A DNA stretch of 64,000 bases from Telopea speciosissima (taxonomy: Eukaryota > Streptophyta > Magnoliopsida > Proteales > Proteaceae): assembly GCF_018873765.1 (NCBI RefSeq), contig NC_057919.1:64474984-64538983 (forward strand). Direction: 5' to 3'. The translations under genes and the position numbers were made by a program. The notes beneath the pieces were generated by a model. That model saw only the letters and a list, made by a program, of their open reading frames with translations. It had not been told where the DNA came from and made no database searches. Positions 45,447-60,189 of this stretch are shown piece after piece. Position 1 is the first letter of the stretch; each line of letters starts with the position of its first letter.

Positions 45447-45640
45447 TATAGTTTGTAGTTTGACTTTCTTGAGCGAAGGCTTTTCTTCTTTTCTGAATCG
45501 GCTTCTTTCTTCAAGTCAACACTCAGCTTGCGTTCAATCACCTCTCTGTCAATGCCTGGCATCTTGAGGTCTTCATCCCTACCAGGAATCTCAATGCTTG
45601 GTTGTCTCTAATGTCTCATATATGGTGGGATAGATTTGAA
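45447..45640 (-). pseudogene. Ty3/gypsy pol relic (pre-RT segment)
   Basis: The minus strand reads DLKMPGIDREVIERKLSVDL, then KKEADSEKKK-like residues from a shifted frame. This is the best preserved of three copies of this pre-reverse-transcriptase segment. Confidence 0.7.
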
Positions 45641-46219
45641 AGCTATATTAAACATGCTTAAAGTATACTCATATATGAACGAGAATGTTCCTAGCTCCCA
45701 ACTTCTCAACTTTGGAGCTTAAATAAACTAAAAATCATTAAACAGTTATGAAAACCAGGATAAAATTTGGTTTGGCCAGTTAATACTAGCAGCTAGAGAA
45801 AAACAATGAAATTATGGAAAACAACCTGCTTTCTCTTTGTAGCTCTTTCGTTCTCTCCTCCTCTTTGTACCCTTGGACTGAGACCAAAAGAAGTACCAAG
45901 AATGTGTGAAAGGTAGTTTGGTGAAAAACACAAAGCATGTTTTGAAACATGAAGGTGGTGTGAGTCTAGTTTTAGTTCTTTAGGTTAAGAATCATCCAAG
46001 TGGGTAATCTTTCAAAATAACACCCGACAACAAATGCCCGCACTTGTAAATTGCTCACATGTCAAATTTTGGTCTCAAATTCAATCATTTACATACCCTC
46101 GATCATATGTGTCCATGCCCATATAGTCTTGTGGACCTTCATAGTCCTAGATTTTCTTAGTTTGTTTTGTCACCTGACCAAATCGAATTGGCTGAAAATT
46201 GACACATGGATAGAGAACC

Positions 46220-46570
46220 TATTGAGGGGTATGATGTTTTGTATTTCGTCGCTCGGTTTTGTGGGTTGATTCAGAAGGGCCGTTAAGAAGCCGAAGGATT
46301 TTTTAAAAGATTATATGGGTATTTCGGTAAAATTTCTGTATAGAATTTCGCTATAAATATGTAGCAAGGGTTCTTTCTTTGTAACGAAGTCTGAGAGAGG
46401 TGTGAGGACGAGTGGCTGTAACCCTATTCTCCATTGATAGTGAAACCGATCTCATCTCATTGTGGACGTAGACAATCTTGCCAAACCATGTAAATCCTTG
46501 TGTCCATTGTGTGATTGTTGTTTGTGATTTCCATTTTTTTTTTGCATCGCGTTAGGACTCATTTTCAACA
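46220..46570 (+). mobile_element. Solo LTR, copia-like, in body repeat zeta
   Basis: 351 bp, beginning TATTGAGGGG (decayed from TGTTGG) and ending TTTTCAACA. The right flank AAACC against the left flank GAACC gives the clearest form of the 5-bp duplication in this family. Confidence 0.7.
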
Positions 46571-46944
46571 AAACCTTGGGGTCAACTAGTTCATAAAATT
46601 TGGGCTCGACAAAAATGCCCTGTGGCAGATATTTGATGTCGAGTATGATTTCATATTATCGTCATAATCGAGATCCTTAATCTAAACTTAATTCACATGG
46701 TTGATGAGCATACTGTGTATACCATGATTTAAGTAATCCGTATCGAATTGCACATATCGATTGATCCTCGATTCTGTATCGATGTAATGGTATGGACAAG
46801 GAGTAAATCTATCTACAATTTTTTTCACAAAAAATGAGGGTAAGACCATCTGATCGAAGCCTACAAGCCATGATGTGTACCACAACTGATTACTTAAACC
46901 ATGGTGTGCACAGTTGTAAACATTTTCTTCCACTACAACATTTG

Positions 46945-46976
<32 letters not shown>

Positions 46977-46977
46977 G

Positions 46978-47563
46978 TGTTTACACCCTACTTCTGTCCG
47001 GTCTAAAAGCCAAATTAAGGAAGCTTGACTAGACCGAGGCCAGACGAATTGGAGTTATGCTCGGTCATGATAACTAGTCGGTCATGAATGTGCGGTTAGT
47101 ATACCTGGTCAGAGAATTGTTGACGATTACAACCGATCAAGTGGTTATAACTAACTCTGACATGTTAGGATAAAGGCCACGATTGATCAAGACCTGATAC
47201 ATGATTGATTAGTTATAATTTAGTAGTATAAATAAGAGAACGGGACTAGAAAGAAAGGACTTCAATCAAATACTCAAATTTGCATTTTTACTTTATTTTC
47301 AGTTTCCGTTTTTACAATGATGTAGACTAAAGGGATTCGTCTATGGCCCCTGTATGCTTTGTACTGTAGATTGGTTACCTCGAGTGATTTAAAGTGAAAA
47401 TCATAATACATCATTTTCAGTTTAATTCGATTTTTTTTTTGTCTTATGTGAAAGTCCTTGGATTACTGAGACAGGAGAGGAACATACTATCACCTAGCAA
47501 GAAATAGAGAATAATCCTCTGAAGCGACTACGTTTTCAGACTGAAAGACAATTAGGGGAAACA
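46978..47563 (+). mobile_element. Solo LTR, ~586 bp, private to copy zeta
   Basis: It begins TGTTTACACC and ends GGGGAAACA, with a TATA-like TAGTATAAATAAG near 47220. It sits inside the CT-rich run that is continuous in copies beta and delta (CTCTCTCTCAATTTTGTCC). The flanks CTCTG and CTCTC fit a 5-bp duplication with one change. Confidence 0.65.
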
Positions 47564-48064
47564 CTCTCAATTTTGTCCTTCCTCTTTTTAGGAGATAGGA
47601 CAGTTGTACTCGAGTGGAGTTGAAGAGTTCAGAATAGGGACCAGAATCGGTTGTCCCAATTCTGATCCAATTCTATTTCAGATTGGTCAAAATTGGTGGA
47701 TCGATCGAAATCAGTAAATGAAGCCCTAAAATTGGCCATGAATCATCCTAGAACCGGCTTCTGTACCATTCCAGATTGATTGTAATTGGGATCGATCACA
47801 ACAATTATAATTCAAATCGGTCAATCCAATCAAGATTCCTTAAATCCTCATCCAAGTGATAAAAATTTGCGCTTTTGCAATGAACACAGAAGATAGCTAG
47901 CTAGGAACAATACAACAATAATAACTAACTTAACTGTCAAATATTATATCTCACATTTAAGGCATTAGGACCTATATAAATACTAATGAGAAAATAAAAA
48001 TTATCTCAAAATTTCCTCATTGTATTAAATGTCCGTTAACATCTACAAGGGAGGAGCAATCTGA

Positions 48065-48190
48065 ACCTATCTACATTTGCTATATGGTAACCAAGAAGTT
48101 GAAAAACATAAGTTGATGATTGGATTGGACCCAATTTCTTAATCAACTCTTGGAAGCTATATTCTTCTGGTAACATTTCAAACGGATCAT
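48065..48190 (-). pseudogene. Partial copy of the 24852-25172 ORF
   Basis: The minus strand reads PFEMLPEEYSFQELIKKLGP, then IQSSTYVFQL, in frame with the C-terminal third of the small ORF at 24852-25172. No upstream part of the ORF is present here. Confidence 0.55.
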
Positions 48191-48339
48191 CTTCTCAATA
48201 TAAGGGTGTTAAACGGTCTAGTTTTGATTAAACCATTTAATTAAACGGTCTCCATTTTGAAACCGTAATCAAACCATTTATTAAACAGTCTCACGATTTC
48301 GATTTAAACAGTTTGGTTCGATTTTGATAAACAGTCTCT

Positions 48340-49610
48340 TATCTTTTTCCTATTCTCTTTCCCTCTTTTTTTCCCCTTCTCTTTTTCCTTTTGTTTTCGA
48401 ACTTAAGCTCAAACAAAGAAAGTAGCTATAAATTCTTATCTACTATCAAAAGGCAAAATATATGTTCATTTAAAACCATAGAAAATCAGTAAGGATGCTT
48501 TCTCTTTACCTCCCATCAATAATTTCTAACTTTTTAAATGACTTTCCTAACACTACTATAATAACCAAATCATCCTCCATGTGATGAAATTCTCAATTAA
48601 TCTAATAATGTTTTAGATGAAACTAAAGACAATGTTTCAACAAAATCCACTGTTATATTTGCTTAAGAGATTCCCAATGGAGAGGAAAAAAAAAAAAAAA
48701 CTTTTGAATACTCATGCTGTTAATTGAACTCAATTTGTTGTGATTTATAGAAATTAGGGGTCATAGATTTAGTTCACGGTATCAGACCGGGTATCAGCCA
48801 GTTCTAAAATAGATACTAATATTTATACGTATCAGATGTTGTTGCCTTGAAAGATACCGATACTAACATGGATTTTGACCATTTTAGCCTTTTTCTGTAT
48901 TGTATCACTGATCCGGTATTGACGAAGTATAAACAGATCCTATACAAATTTCTAAAATCCAAACTTAAGGGTGTCAAATGTTGGACCGTACCAGTTAAAG
49001 CCTGACACTGACTAGCTAGTTAGTTTAGTTTAAGCCTGACCGAGACCAACCAACACCGTTAACAATCCGTTTTATAGACTAGTCAGCCATTTATACCTCA
49101 TTCAAAACTTGATTATGGACTGGTAACTAATCGACCCGATAGAAACGTGATTATGCCTGACCTATGAGGTTCGATTAACTAAATGATCGATAACGAGGTG
49201 AGGCCTTAAATTGGTGGGGCCGATTAGGCTTGATAGAAACTGACTAGATCCAAGTGGCTGACCAATTGACAAGGAAAAGCAGGAAGCAATTAGCAAAGTT
49301 GTGTGAGTGTGAGAGAAATAGTGAGAGGTTGAAGAGTGGTCGTGGTATCTAAAAAGGAGAAGCTTATATGGTGTGTTCGTGACCAATACCGTGTAGAGTC
49401 CAGCTCACATTCACGTACGTGAGCATATGGGAACAACTCCCAACTGTTCAGATGGAATCTACTTTGTGGGATGGTGCAATGGGCAAAAGTTTTGAGAGAG
49501 TTGCCACTCAGGATCAACTCCATCTTGTCTGGCTTATTCACTTCTGCATTGAAGCTCTATCAGATAAAAGTGTCCTTTCTTCTTTAATTTATCATTTTTA
49601 CCTGTAGCAA
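48340..49610. repeat. Duplicated block B (paralogue of block A)
   Basis: It aligns by eye with 3165-3700 plus 10307-10860. At the place of the MULE it reads continuously (ACCAACCAACACCGTTAACA, then TTTTATAGACTAG), so this copy was never hit. An extra piece of about 205 bp (48762-48968), related to the TATCGATA repeats, splits the hAT left end here. The open frame at 49419-49607 has a partner in block A, but I recognise no protein. Confidence 0.75.
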
Positions 49611-50394
49611 ACCCTAACTGGAAAAAAAACAAAAAAAAAAGAAGAAACCTTTAGCAAACAATTTGTACCTTTCATTCCCTCCTTTCCAAGGTTTGTAATC
49701 TTTGGATTGGGTTATGCAGGTGTTAGGCTTTTGATCCTATGAGTTTACTTTGTAAGTAGCCATTTTAATGAACCTCAAATATGGGTAGAAAGTAGAAAAA
49801 CGGTATTCATTTTAGTTTTCTAGTCAATTTATGTTACCTTATTAATTAAGGATTGTCTTAGGCCTTTTATTTTTAATGTTTGAATATGTTTTTGAATCTT
49901 CTATGTAAGTTTTTAAAGGGCTACGATCCTGTACATGACTTTGATTAATGAGATTGAGGGGGGGGGGGGGGGAAACATACGTTGTGCTTTGCTCTGTGAC
50001 ATGCCATTGGTGAGAGACCAAAATACGGTGAGAGGCTGTGGGTTAGAGACCCTAGAGAGAGTGGGTGATCTAATCCTATCCTTGTTCTCTATGCTATTTT
50101 CTTCTTTGTTTTTATTTCAATCGATTTCGTAGTATGATCTGCTACATGTTCTTCAATTGTTACTCAAACTTTTGAAGAGCAAATCATCTTTAAATTTTAT
50201 TCAAGAAAATCATGTCTGAGGCTAGGTCCCTTCATGATCCATCTCTAATATGAGGACTTCGAGATCAAATATAATATGTTTCTATTCATTCCTTGTGAAC
50301 CACTTATTTCTCCGAAACAAGAAATCAAAGTGATTTGACTCATTTTTTCCAATAAGTTGACAACGTTACACCATTCGGATACTTCGAATCTACA
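49611..50394. other. Unassigned spacer with a 15-G run
   Basis: No gene was recognised. A run of 15 G occupies 49958-49972. Confidence 0.5.
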
Positions 50395-50605
50395 TTAGGT
50401 AGGATCGGCCATTATTGTCCAATCTGTATCAATATCGGCCAACATTGATATTGATATTGGATCGGCGATCTACTACAGACAGAAGGTAAAGTGATCAAAA
50501 TCCATGTTGATATTGGTATCTTTGAGGGCAAATAATATTGATATGGATCGATAAGTATCAATATTCGGATTGATGTTGGAATTAGCCAATACCTAATAGT
50601 GAACT
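50395..50605. repeat. TATCGATA-type dispersed repeat
   Basis: Counterpart of 14390-14610, in the same position before the RPS21-upstream repeat, rich in words such as GATATTGATATTGGATCGG. Confidence 0.5.
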
Positions 50606-51900
50606 AAAATTATGCTTGGGGGTGATTTATCTAACTCACCTGATCAAGTCTTTTTTTAATAGCAAAACCCCTAGGGTGATAAAATAAAGCCTTGGAAAAA
50701 AACCAAGACCACGGGAGACTACACATTATTGGTTAGAGTATCATAGACATTATGCATACCTACACATTCAGAGTATTTGATTAAATAAGCTCTAAAATTT
50801 GATACATGGCTAATCTAAATCATGTCTTCTCTATCTACGGTTGGAATATCCTCTTCATCTTGCCACATGGCACAATGAAGATGGGCCTACCCTCTCATTT
50901 TGCCCACTTGAATATTTACAAAAATATACACTTTCAAGTTATAACTACCAAACTATACAATATGAGAGCTAGCTAAGTTGCAATAATATTGCAAGTATTC
51001 CATTTTATAAATGAGGCTTACATGGGACATGTTGAAGTTGCCTATTGTTATACCAAATAAAGATCCACCAATGGGAAAAGGGACACGTGGAAGATAACTT
51101 GGGTCGCACGACTCCCAACCCTATGCTCCACACTCCTAGTTGGACTCTAATCCCTGACGCAACTATAACGGGAAACAATCCCATAACTTAGGGAACACGG
51201 AACCCAACCAAAGGGTTAGGAGAGAGACGTACTGAAGCAATAGCATCACCACCTCGGTAATCAGAAACCCTATATATAGAGGGAGGGGGACCACAAAGAG
51301 GTACGCTCACTTTTCAGGCTTTGACTCTTTCAGTATCCTTCTCTTACTGTTCTGCTGGCCGGACTGACTTTAGCATCAGAGAGTCCCCCCTCGGAGTCCG
51401 CTCTGGATCTCTTCAATGCCCTTTCCCTTTTGTAGGTCACCACGTCATCCAGCGACATTCCGGCGGCAACACCTATGTAAGCACAAGACCGCTTTTTCAC
51501 ATAACAAATTTCAGCCCAAGTTTAGTTTGCCAAATGATGAAACAAAGTTCTGAAAAAGCCAAGACCACAGGAGACTACACAACAATGGTTAGAGTACTGC
51601 AGACATTCATGGGCATATACAAAGATGCATTCCTATACACGCGAAGTTTTTGATTGAATTAAGCTCTGAAATTTGATAAGTGACTAATATAAACCATGTC
51701 ATCTCTATCCGAGAATTGGAATATTCATATCATTTACCCACAAAACACAATAAGGATGGCCACGCAAGAAAGCCTTCTTAGGTGGGCTACTGAAAGATCA
51801 TTTTTTCCCATTTGAATATTTTCTAAAATATACACTAACTAGCTAAGTCGCTATAATATTGTAGGTGTTCCATTTAATAAATGGGGCTTAAATGGGCCAA
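50606..51900 (+). repeat. RPS21-upstream repeat, copy P3
   Basis: Two modules (50690-51029 and 51545-51900), each beginning CCAAGACCACGGGAGAC or similar and ending with a TAAATG(A/G)GGCTTA element. They are separated by a solo LTR. The same two-module order stands at 14690-15200. Confidence 0.65.
51030..51471 (+). mobile_element. Solo LTR, gypsy-like, ~442 bp
   Basis: It begins TGTTGAAGTTGCC and ends GGCGGCAACA. The interior resembles LTRs of the plant gypsy TAT group: a TATATATAGAGGGAGG TATA region and the GCCGGACTGACTTTAGC and GAGTCCCCCCTCGGAG stretches. No target duplication was detected. It separates two promoter modules that are adjacent in copy P1. Confidence 0.6.
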
Positions 51901-52017
51901 TGTAAAGCCCAAATTCCAAAACAATTAATGGGCTTATGGGCCAAGTGGGAACAAGTGGTTATTTTCAGTAAATTTCTGGGCAGGGTTAATTTGGTCAATA
52001 GAGAGGGCTTAGGGTTT
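51893..52017 (+). promoter_or_regulatory. RPS21 promoter: site II motifs and telo-box
   Basis: Site II motifs (TGGGCY) occur at 51893-51898 (TGGGCC), 51906-51911 (complement of TGGGCT), 51929-51934 (TGGGCT) and 51937-51942 (TGGGCC), followed by a telo-box, TTAGGGTTT, at 52009-52017. This pairing is typical of plant ribosomal protein promoters, where TCP factors and telo-box-binding proteins couple transcription to cell growth. No TATA box is seen. The transcription start probably lies shortly after the telo-box. Confidence 0.7.
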
Positions 52018-52019
52018 TC

Positions 52020-55737
<3,718 letters not shown>

Positions 55738-56130
55738 ATAGATAAGTACTACTTTTTAGGTTGGCTTTGCTACAAGACCCTGCTTGAGGGGGAATGGGGA
55801 ACTTTTGTCATGACTTTGTTTTGATCCTACTTTTAGCTAGTATCGGATGGTAAAGAACTAGAGATATAGTACTTCTTCATCATTGTGTCTTTATTTGTGG
55901 AGGGTTCAGATTTTTGTTATTAACAATTTAAAAACCCTTAGTTGAACTTATATCAACTGCTATGCCTACAGTAAGTTTGAATGCTATATTTTAGTTGTGA
56001 AGCAGTCCCCATGTTTCATAGGTATAATTTTGTGGGCAAGAGATTGCTGTCTGGTTGTGCAGCGCTTGACTAGTGCGGGAGCCAATAAGATTGCACGTAG
56101 GAGGATGGTATTTTTTATTTGGGAAGCAGT
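55738..56130 (+). other. RPS21 3' UTR and downstream spacer
   Basis: After the stop at 55735-55737 the AT-rich 3' UTR probably extends a few hundred bases. No unambiguous polyadenylation signal can be picked. Sequence near 56030-56080 (GGGCAAGAGATTGCTGTCTGG) resembles a common plant MITE end. Confidence 0.4.
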
Positions 56131-56133
56131 TTT

Positions 56134-56266
56134 CTGTACGGGAGTGTGGTCTACCCATGAGTCTATCTCTCTCCTCCTTAAATCAAGGTGGCAGAGGTGT
56201 CTTTTCACAAAGGGAGGAGAGAGATAGACTCATGGGAGTGCTGGCATAGGCCACACCCCCGGACAG
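56134..56266. mobile_element. Hairpin MITE (CTGT-CCGG-GTGTGGCCTA type)
   Basis: The left arm CTGTACGGGAGTGTGGTCTA and the complement of the right arm CTGTCCGGGGGTGTGGCCTA match, followed inward by CCATGAGTCTATCTCTCTCC in both. A single arm of the same family lies at about 19884-19930. Confidence 0.55.
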
Positions 56267-56889
56267 ATCTTTTTCCTTTTTTATTTCACTGGGGGTGCTG
56301 AATGGTAAAATCACGTGATCCTGTTTCTGAACGTAATAATCACGTAACCAGTTACCGTTCTTTTCCCCAAACTTTGGTTAATTCATGAACCTGGTTCAGA
56401 TGCAGGTTGGTGCTTAGATCTTGTCCATTCATCCACGATGCTCAACCTGGCGAACCAGGTCATGACCTGGAATTATGGTGTCAATATGAGCAATTGATAG
56501 TTTTGGTGAGGCAAATGAGCTTTGCGCCATTGGACTAGAGCACTAACCCAGTTCTGACAGTGACCCGGTTCAACTTGGATCCAACTAAGACTTGGAATTT
56601 GAACGACAGTTGCCATGGCCGCCTATTTTAATTTGAACAGGGATTGTTTGAATGACATCTCTATTTTATAGGTGTATTCAGAATTTGAAACCTTCATTTA
56701 ATTGCCCTTTGTCTTATTTTCAATAGTATTTAACGATTTTTAAATTGTTTTTCATGCATTACATAACTTTTGGGAGTAAAATAAGGGATCAAAAAAGTAA
56801 GACTACAAATTTATGGACTATAATAGGGGATTAAAAAAGTAAGGGTAATAGTGTCTACATAAAGTCCCTTGTATAATCTAGATCTTTTA

Positions 56890-57050
56890 CGGTGCGTTGA
56901 CCATAGCGGCCTTATAGGTGCACAAATAGGTTGTGGCACAATGATTGCCTTACCCCTGCTCATGCGCCTTGCCTGAGTGGGGGTAAGGTGGTTATTGTAT
57001 CTTACCTTATTTGTGTGCTGCTCAGGCCGCTTCGGGCAGTGCGCTGCTGT
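56890..57050. repeat. Imperfect inverted repeat, MITE-like
   Basis: Arms near 56892-56930 and 57010-57048 share GCGGCC and GCACAAATAGG-like words in inverted order, around a smaller palindrome (CCTTACCCCTGC ... GTGGGGGTAAGG). No target duplication was found. Confidence 0.35.
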
Positions 57051-57427
57051 AGAAGATCATGATCCTCTCTTGTATGCAGAAGCCATTGAAACTACATACA
57101 TGCCCCCTTTCAATCAGGAGGACTTGAAGGTTGAAGCCCTTTGCTCCCTTCCATTGTGTATTTTGATGGTACAGGGGCGATCCTAGTAGACTCGGCTTGT
57201 TCTCAGATTAACCGGAAACCCTATAAACAATTGATTAACAAGAAAACCATATGAAGCATTGAGGAAGAGATGAGCAATGCATACATAGGGTTAAACGCAG
57301 GGAAGATAACAAATTCACCACACTATGATGCGTTGTCCTCTTTAAATCCAGAACAGAGAGAGAAGAGAATTTTTCACAATGAGGGGAGAAACTTGAGGAA
57401 TTGAGATGACATGTCATGAGTCGTTAT

Positions 57428-57584
57428 CGTCTACGGTTTTCTGATCGGTGCGGTTCTCTAGTTCCTCTCACAAGAGGGGGGTGGGACCCACCCGGAGCAC
57501 CTGACCAACAGTCTGCCCAGATGGGGTCCACCCTCCTCTTGTGAGAGGAAGTAGGGAACCGCATCGATCAAGGAACCGTACACG
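57428..57584. mobile_element. Hairpin MITE, ~157 bp
   Basis: The arms are nearly self-complementary: TGATCGGTGCGGTTCTCTAG and CCTCTCACAAGAGG at the left mirror CCTCTTGTGAGAGG and GGGAACCGCATCGATCA at the right. The outer CGTCTACGG / CCGTACACG pair is looser. No clear target duplication was found. Confidence 0.6.
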
Positions 57585-58810
57585 AAAAAAATTCAACATA
57601 TCATAGATCAGATGTGGAAGAATCAAGTTTGGTTGATGAAGAAGTCGGCGCTTTTAAAGCTTTGTAGGAACTGCACCAAACTATCTTTCCAGCTCCGGTC
57701 CAATCTCTTCAGATTCGAGTTCGAGGCTTTTCACTTGAAAGAGTCATTTCCATACTCGGCACAGAATACAAATGAGCTAGAAAATGCGTTTCAGCATCGG
57801 CCGCGTTTTTTGATGCATTCTAGTATACAAGAATGAGAATGCATGCCTAACAATTTTTTTTTAATAATCTCAAAACATATACGCAACTTAAAATGCAATT
57901 TTAGAATGCATATCAAACGTAGAATATGCTAATTACAATTGAGAGCTCTAAGATGCAAAGCTTAACCAAAGGATCCTTAATTTAAACGAACTGTTGTATA
58001 AGTACCTCTTTTTTTCACCCAAGAAATATTGGTATTAAAGTCAGAACGCTCCTCCATAAGATTCTCAATGCTAGCAAAACTTTTTATTTTTTCTTTCCTA
58101 TGCCAACTAAACACTTACTATGGAAAAAACAAAAAAAATCATTTTTTACCATTTTTTTTTTTCTTTTATACTTCTCTTCTTTGGTTTTCTTGCCAAACAA
58201 ACATAGCATTAATGAAAAGTGATGACTTCAGGGGGTAAAAAATTGATGTGAAATATCTTGGAACGAACCTTATATGAATTGAGATCCTTTTTTTTACAAT
58301 TCTCTGATCTTAATCTTTTTTTTGTGGGCTAAAAATCTTCCCTTTTTACTGAAACACTACCACTTGATGGGTGTTGGGGCACCTACCATTAGTCGTCTAT
58401 AGGGATCTGGGATTCGGTATTGAATCAATCCAACACTTCGTTTGGTCACTTCAGAAGTCAAATAAAATACCTAATTCTATACGTTTTCCTTGACTTTGTT
58501 CACATTCAGTAGCAGCTTGTTGGTGTCCCTTCAGATTAGGAACTCCTACAATAGGAAGCTACCTTCATGGAACTTTTTAACCCTACTCTCATTTCTCTCA
58601 TGAGGTAGCTCCTATTTGTATTCGTGCTTCTTAAGTTGATTAATACCTTTACATAAGTCAGATGTTGGAAGGGGAAGCTTCCCAAGATATGAGTACTGTA
58701 CCAGTCAAGTAATACCCCTTAGCCTTATAATAGAGTAACTAAGAGCTTCTGGTAATTTAAAAACGTAGGCGTTGCCCAACTAGCTTTTGGGGCCTTTGAG
58801 GGATGTCTTA
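57585..58810. other. Unassigned spacer
   Basis: Short frames only. A piece at 57612-57700 reads DVEESSLVDEEVGAFKAL in one frame but I cannot place it. Confidence 0.4.
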
Positions 58811-59613
58811 GACTGCGTTTGGTTGTGTAAATCGTCCGAACATCATTCTGTTGGACCATGTTTCTGAATTTTTTAAACCGTTTGGTATCCTAATTCCAAT
58901 GGACGACAAGAATTACGTAATTCTACATTTTACACTATATTAGATCATTCATTTGAGTTCACCTTTATAGGAGAACTCAGATTTGGATTACAAATTACAG
59001 CCTAGGTATAAATAGGATAATTCAAGAGGATCATACCTATCTGCCCTAAATCAAAAAACCTGGCTATCGCGACCTACGTTCTCTCGCGACTGAGAAGAGA
59101 AGGGTGAATAGGAGTGTCTCGCGAAGGGAAGAAGAGAGCAAGATCAGATCTCACTCTCAGACTCTATACCTCCCTCTCTGCTACCGTTCGGAACAGGAGT
59201 GTCTCGCGATTCTCTCGCTCCCTGGGTATGTCGTTCCTAAATCTCATTCTTCTTTTCATCTCTCTCTGTCGGATTCTGTCGCTCCCTCTCTGATATTTCA
59301 TACCCATTTTGCATATGTGCTCTCTCTTTCTCTCTCACTCTCTGTCCTAGAACATGGAGTTTGCAGTTTGTATTTTTTGTTTTTTAGGGTTTTAGTTCTA
59401 ATTTGAGTGTTCTTCTTTCAGGTGTAAACTGAAGATTTGTCTAGGGTTCCTGTTCAGGTGAGTTTTTACACCTGGATTTTTGATTTAGTCTTTAATTCGT
59501 TTCTGCCTTTGTACATCCAATCTTAAGTGGCAGACTACAACAGTTTGAACCAAAATAAGGAATTAGCTAGAAATTCAAAAAATAGGTGATTTTTTCACCT
59601 TCGGCTGTAATAC

Positions 59614-59727
59614 CTGCCATTCAATGCTTTCACAACCAACAAACAACTCCTTCATGAGATGGATGTGCTCTCCTTCATTCAAACGTACATGTTCCCATTG
59701 AAGAAAAATAGATTGTAGTTTATCAAT
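59614..59727 (-). pseudogene. Syntaxin-61-like (SYP61) exon
   Basis: A 114-nt, 38-codon open exon on the minus strand between an acceptor (CTTGTTCAG) and a donor (CAG before GTATTAC). It reads IDKLQSIFLQWEHV, then GEHIHLMKELFVGCESIEWQ. This corresponds to the N-terminal helical domain of plant SYP61 (IDKLQSTF..WER ... KEL...SIEWQ), the Qc-SNARE of the trans-Golgi network. Neighbouring SYP61 exons (start and VDELEKA onward) are not present. It is therefore an isolated exon with both splice sites kept, next to an exon of an unrelated gene. Confidence 0.75.
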
Positions 59728-59853
59728 CTGAACAAGAAAAATGCAGAACAGTTAGACACATTCAAAAAAAAAAATTAAAAATACAAAACAAACAGTAGGA
59801 CCACCTTCCCCTAAACACACACCAACAACACAAACAGAGAGAGGGAGAATGAC

Positions 59854-59968
59854 CTCCATTGAGCCAAATGACCAAATGTTTGGATTCTGGGAGATGAACA
59901 GCTTCAGTGAGCCAATATAAGAGAGCTCTGCCAGAGACTTTATTAACAGAAACATAGGCAGAGTACTC
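59854..59968 (-). pseudogene. Serine carboxypeptidase-like first-exon fragment
   Basis: The minus strand reads YSAYVSVNKVSGRALLYWLT, then EAVHLPESKHLVIWLNG at a donor splitting the next Gly codon. This is the segment SGYVTVN...GRALFYWLTEA...KPLVLWLNGG of plant S10 serine carboxypeptidase-like proteins. They have an intron at this same point, just before PGCSS. The oxyanion-hole and catalytic parts that follow are absent; after a 126-bp intron comes the SYP61-like exon. The upstream frame (signal peptide region) is not convincing. SYSGY has become YSAY and KPLV has become KHLV. Confidence 0.75.
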
Positions 59969-60189
59969 TGTTTTACACATACCCATGCCCATGGCCATAG
60001 AAGTCCAAGACTCCCAAGTAGTATTAGTAGAAAAAGACCAGACGAAGAAGCAGAAGTGACTGATGGGTATACACCACCAACCAGCCCAGATGCCAACTAG
60101 TAGTAGCCGAGTCCGTCTTAGTGTAAAATGCTCTATTTTTGATGAAATAAATAGCACATAGGGAGAGAGAGTTTGGGGTATTTTCAAAT

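Larger units (their letters stand above)
45790..47945 (+). repeat. Body repeat, copy zeta
   Basis: Full-length relative of copies beta and delta, with the shared solo LTR at 46220 and a private LTR at 46978. It contains a (TC)n run at 46951-46976. Confidence 0.75.
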
